Shown piece by piece: positions 63,304 through 64,000 of a DNA stretch of 64,000 nt. Under the pieces are notes generated by a model. The model saw only the letters and a list, made by a program, of their open reading frames with translations. It was not told the DNA's origin and searched no databases. The translations under genes and the position numbers were made by a program. Each line of letters starts with the position of its first letter. The first letter of the stretch is position 1. Source of the stretch: Paragordius varius (Eukaryota > Nematomorpha); NCBI GenBank assembly GCA_964247055.1, contig OZ176052.1:4464001-4528000 (forward strand). Direction: 5' to 3'.

Positions 63304-64000
63304 AATAAGTAATATCAAGTATTTTGAAATAATTTTTTTATATATTATGGTTTTTTAACGATATATTAGTGCAAAATTTTTCCATGGTTTTGATTCCTAC
63401 CATATTTTTTAAAGAATTTAATTTTAAACAGGCCTGAGGCATTTAACTACCCCAATTTGAATCGAAGGACTAAAATGAATGTGTTGTATCAAAGTGTTAA
63501 TTACCATTAAAATTAATTGAGGACGTATATAAATGGCGTCGAGGTAGTTTGACATGGGACTTTTTTAATCGAAGTGTTATGAATGTTTTCTACACTCCTT
63601 AGTAACTGCTTCATCAGAAAATAAATTTGCGTACATTTTGATCAAATCTTTTTTTGGTGCAGCTTCGAAAAATATCACTAAATATTATAAATTACATATA
63701 AAAAGCAAAACAATATTTTTGACGCTTCTTTACCATTAACTTTTCTTGTCCTAGTTTGACTTTTGGGGTAGTTTTAGAGCTAAATTTTGTAAACTACAGT
63801 GCTAAAAGTTATTTTAGCAAACATTTAATTATCAAACATTGTTCTCATATATCAAATAATAAACTTTATATTTTTTACAATGTGTTTTCTATAGTCTAAA
63901 TTGGGACAGCCCCAAAACACAATTAAATCGAACAGCTGATATTAATCAATATGCATCAAGTTTTTGCTGGTAAATGTAGCCTGAATTTTTTAAGTTAATC
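63304..64000. repeat. family A and B fragments at the right edge
   Basis: 63304-63498 is a family A right end (AAGTAATATCAAG, GCCTGAGGCATTTAACTACC, GTTGTATCAAAGTG). 63500-63580 is a scrap of family A interior (GGCGTCGAGGTAGTTTGACA). From about 63725, CATTAACTTTTCTTGTCCTA and GACTTTTGGGGTAGTTTTAG mark a family B left end that runs out of the window. No gene was seen. Confidence 0.6.

Overview
The window is AT-rich invertebrate (metazoan) nuclear DNA. Its genes are split by spliceosomal introns, the proteins belong to animal families, and most of the remaining sequence is transposon-derived. No species can be named from the sequence alone. There are no operons, ribosome-binding sites, CRISPR arrays or rRNA genes, and no LTR-retrovirus or Polinton-type element was recognised.

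Four host genes are supported. (1) 2842-9970, plus strand: a coiled-coil protein of unknown function, about six exons, with two joins that do not keep frame. (2) 11248-26602, minus strand: a ubiquitin-specific protease of the USP4/11/15 group. I could place 24 exons with matching phases, giving about 1368 residues with the DUSP domain, Ubl, catalytic Cys and His boxes and zinc-binding Cys pairs. (3) 33203-34726, minus strand: a single-exon rhodopsin-class, FMRFamide-receptor-like GPCR with an unusually long first intracellular loop. (4) 45503-54972, plus strand: a DENND1/connecdenn-type Rab GEF in eight exons (about 1031 residues), with a clathrin-box motif and two NPF motifs in its tail. Genes 1 and 2 converge on 9971-11247.

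The rest is a mosaic of mobile DNA. A hAT transposase fossil lies at 1-2347. A second hAT, at 5261-8215, carries a nested long-TIR element and sits in an intron of gene 1. There are hAT-like short elements (8216-8510, 11992-12269, 48188-48845, 50481-50653), a CACTA-like element with TTA duplications (26779-27902), a tRNA-derived SINE (19171-19346, 47983-48157), and a MITE family with ATTCACCC-rich ends (14632, 20909, 51921). Two related, abundant families have CACTTc/g termini and TTAA target duplications (24120, 28.2-31.4 kb, 36118, 39485, 40591, 61.1-63.6 kb). A 3.9-kb foldback with a LINE reverse-transcriptase fragment in its loop spans 41560-45425. Broken pieces of an R2-like LINE (RT plus zinc knuckle plus restriction-like endonuclease) occupy 56.3-60.1 kb.

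The most striking signal is a hammerhead ribozyme on the minus strand at about 36645-36690. Its core is complete: CTGATGA, a 5-bp stem II, GAAA and a GTC cleavage site. It sits in the loop of a 70-bp-arm palindrome that is itself inside a TTAA-type element.
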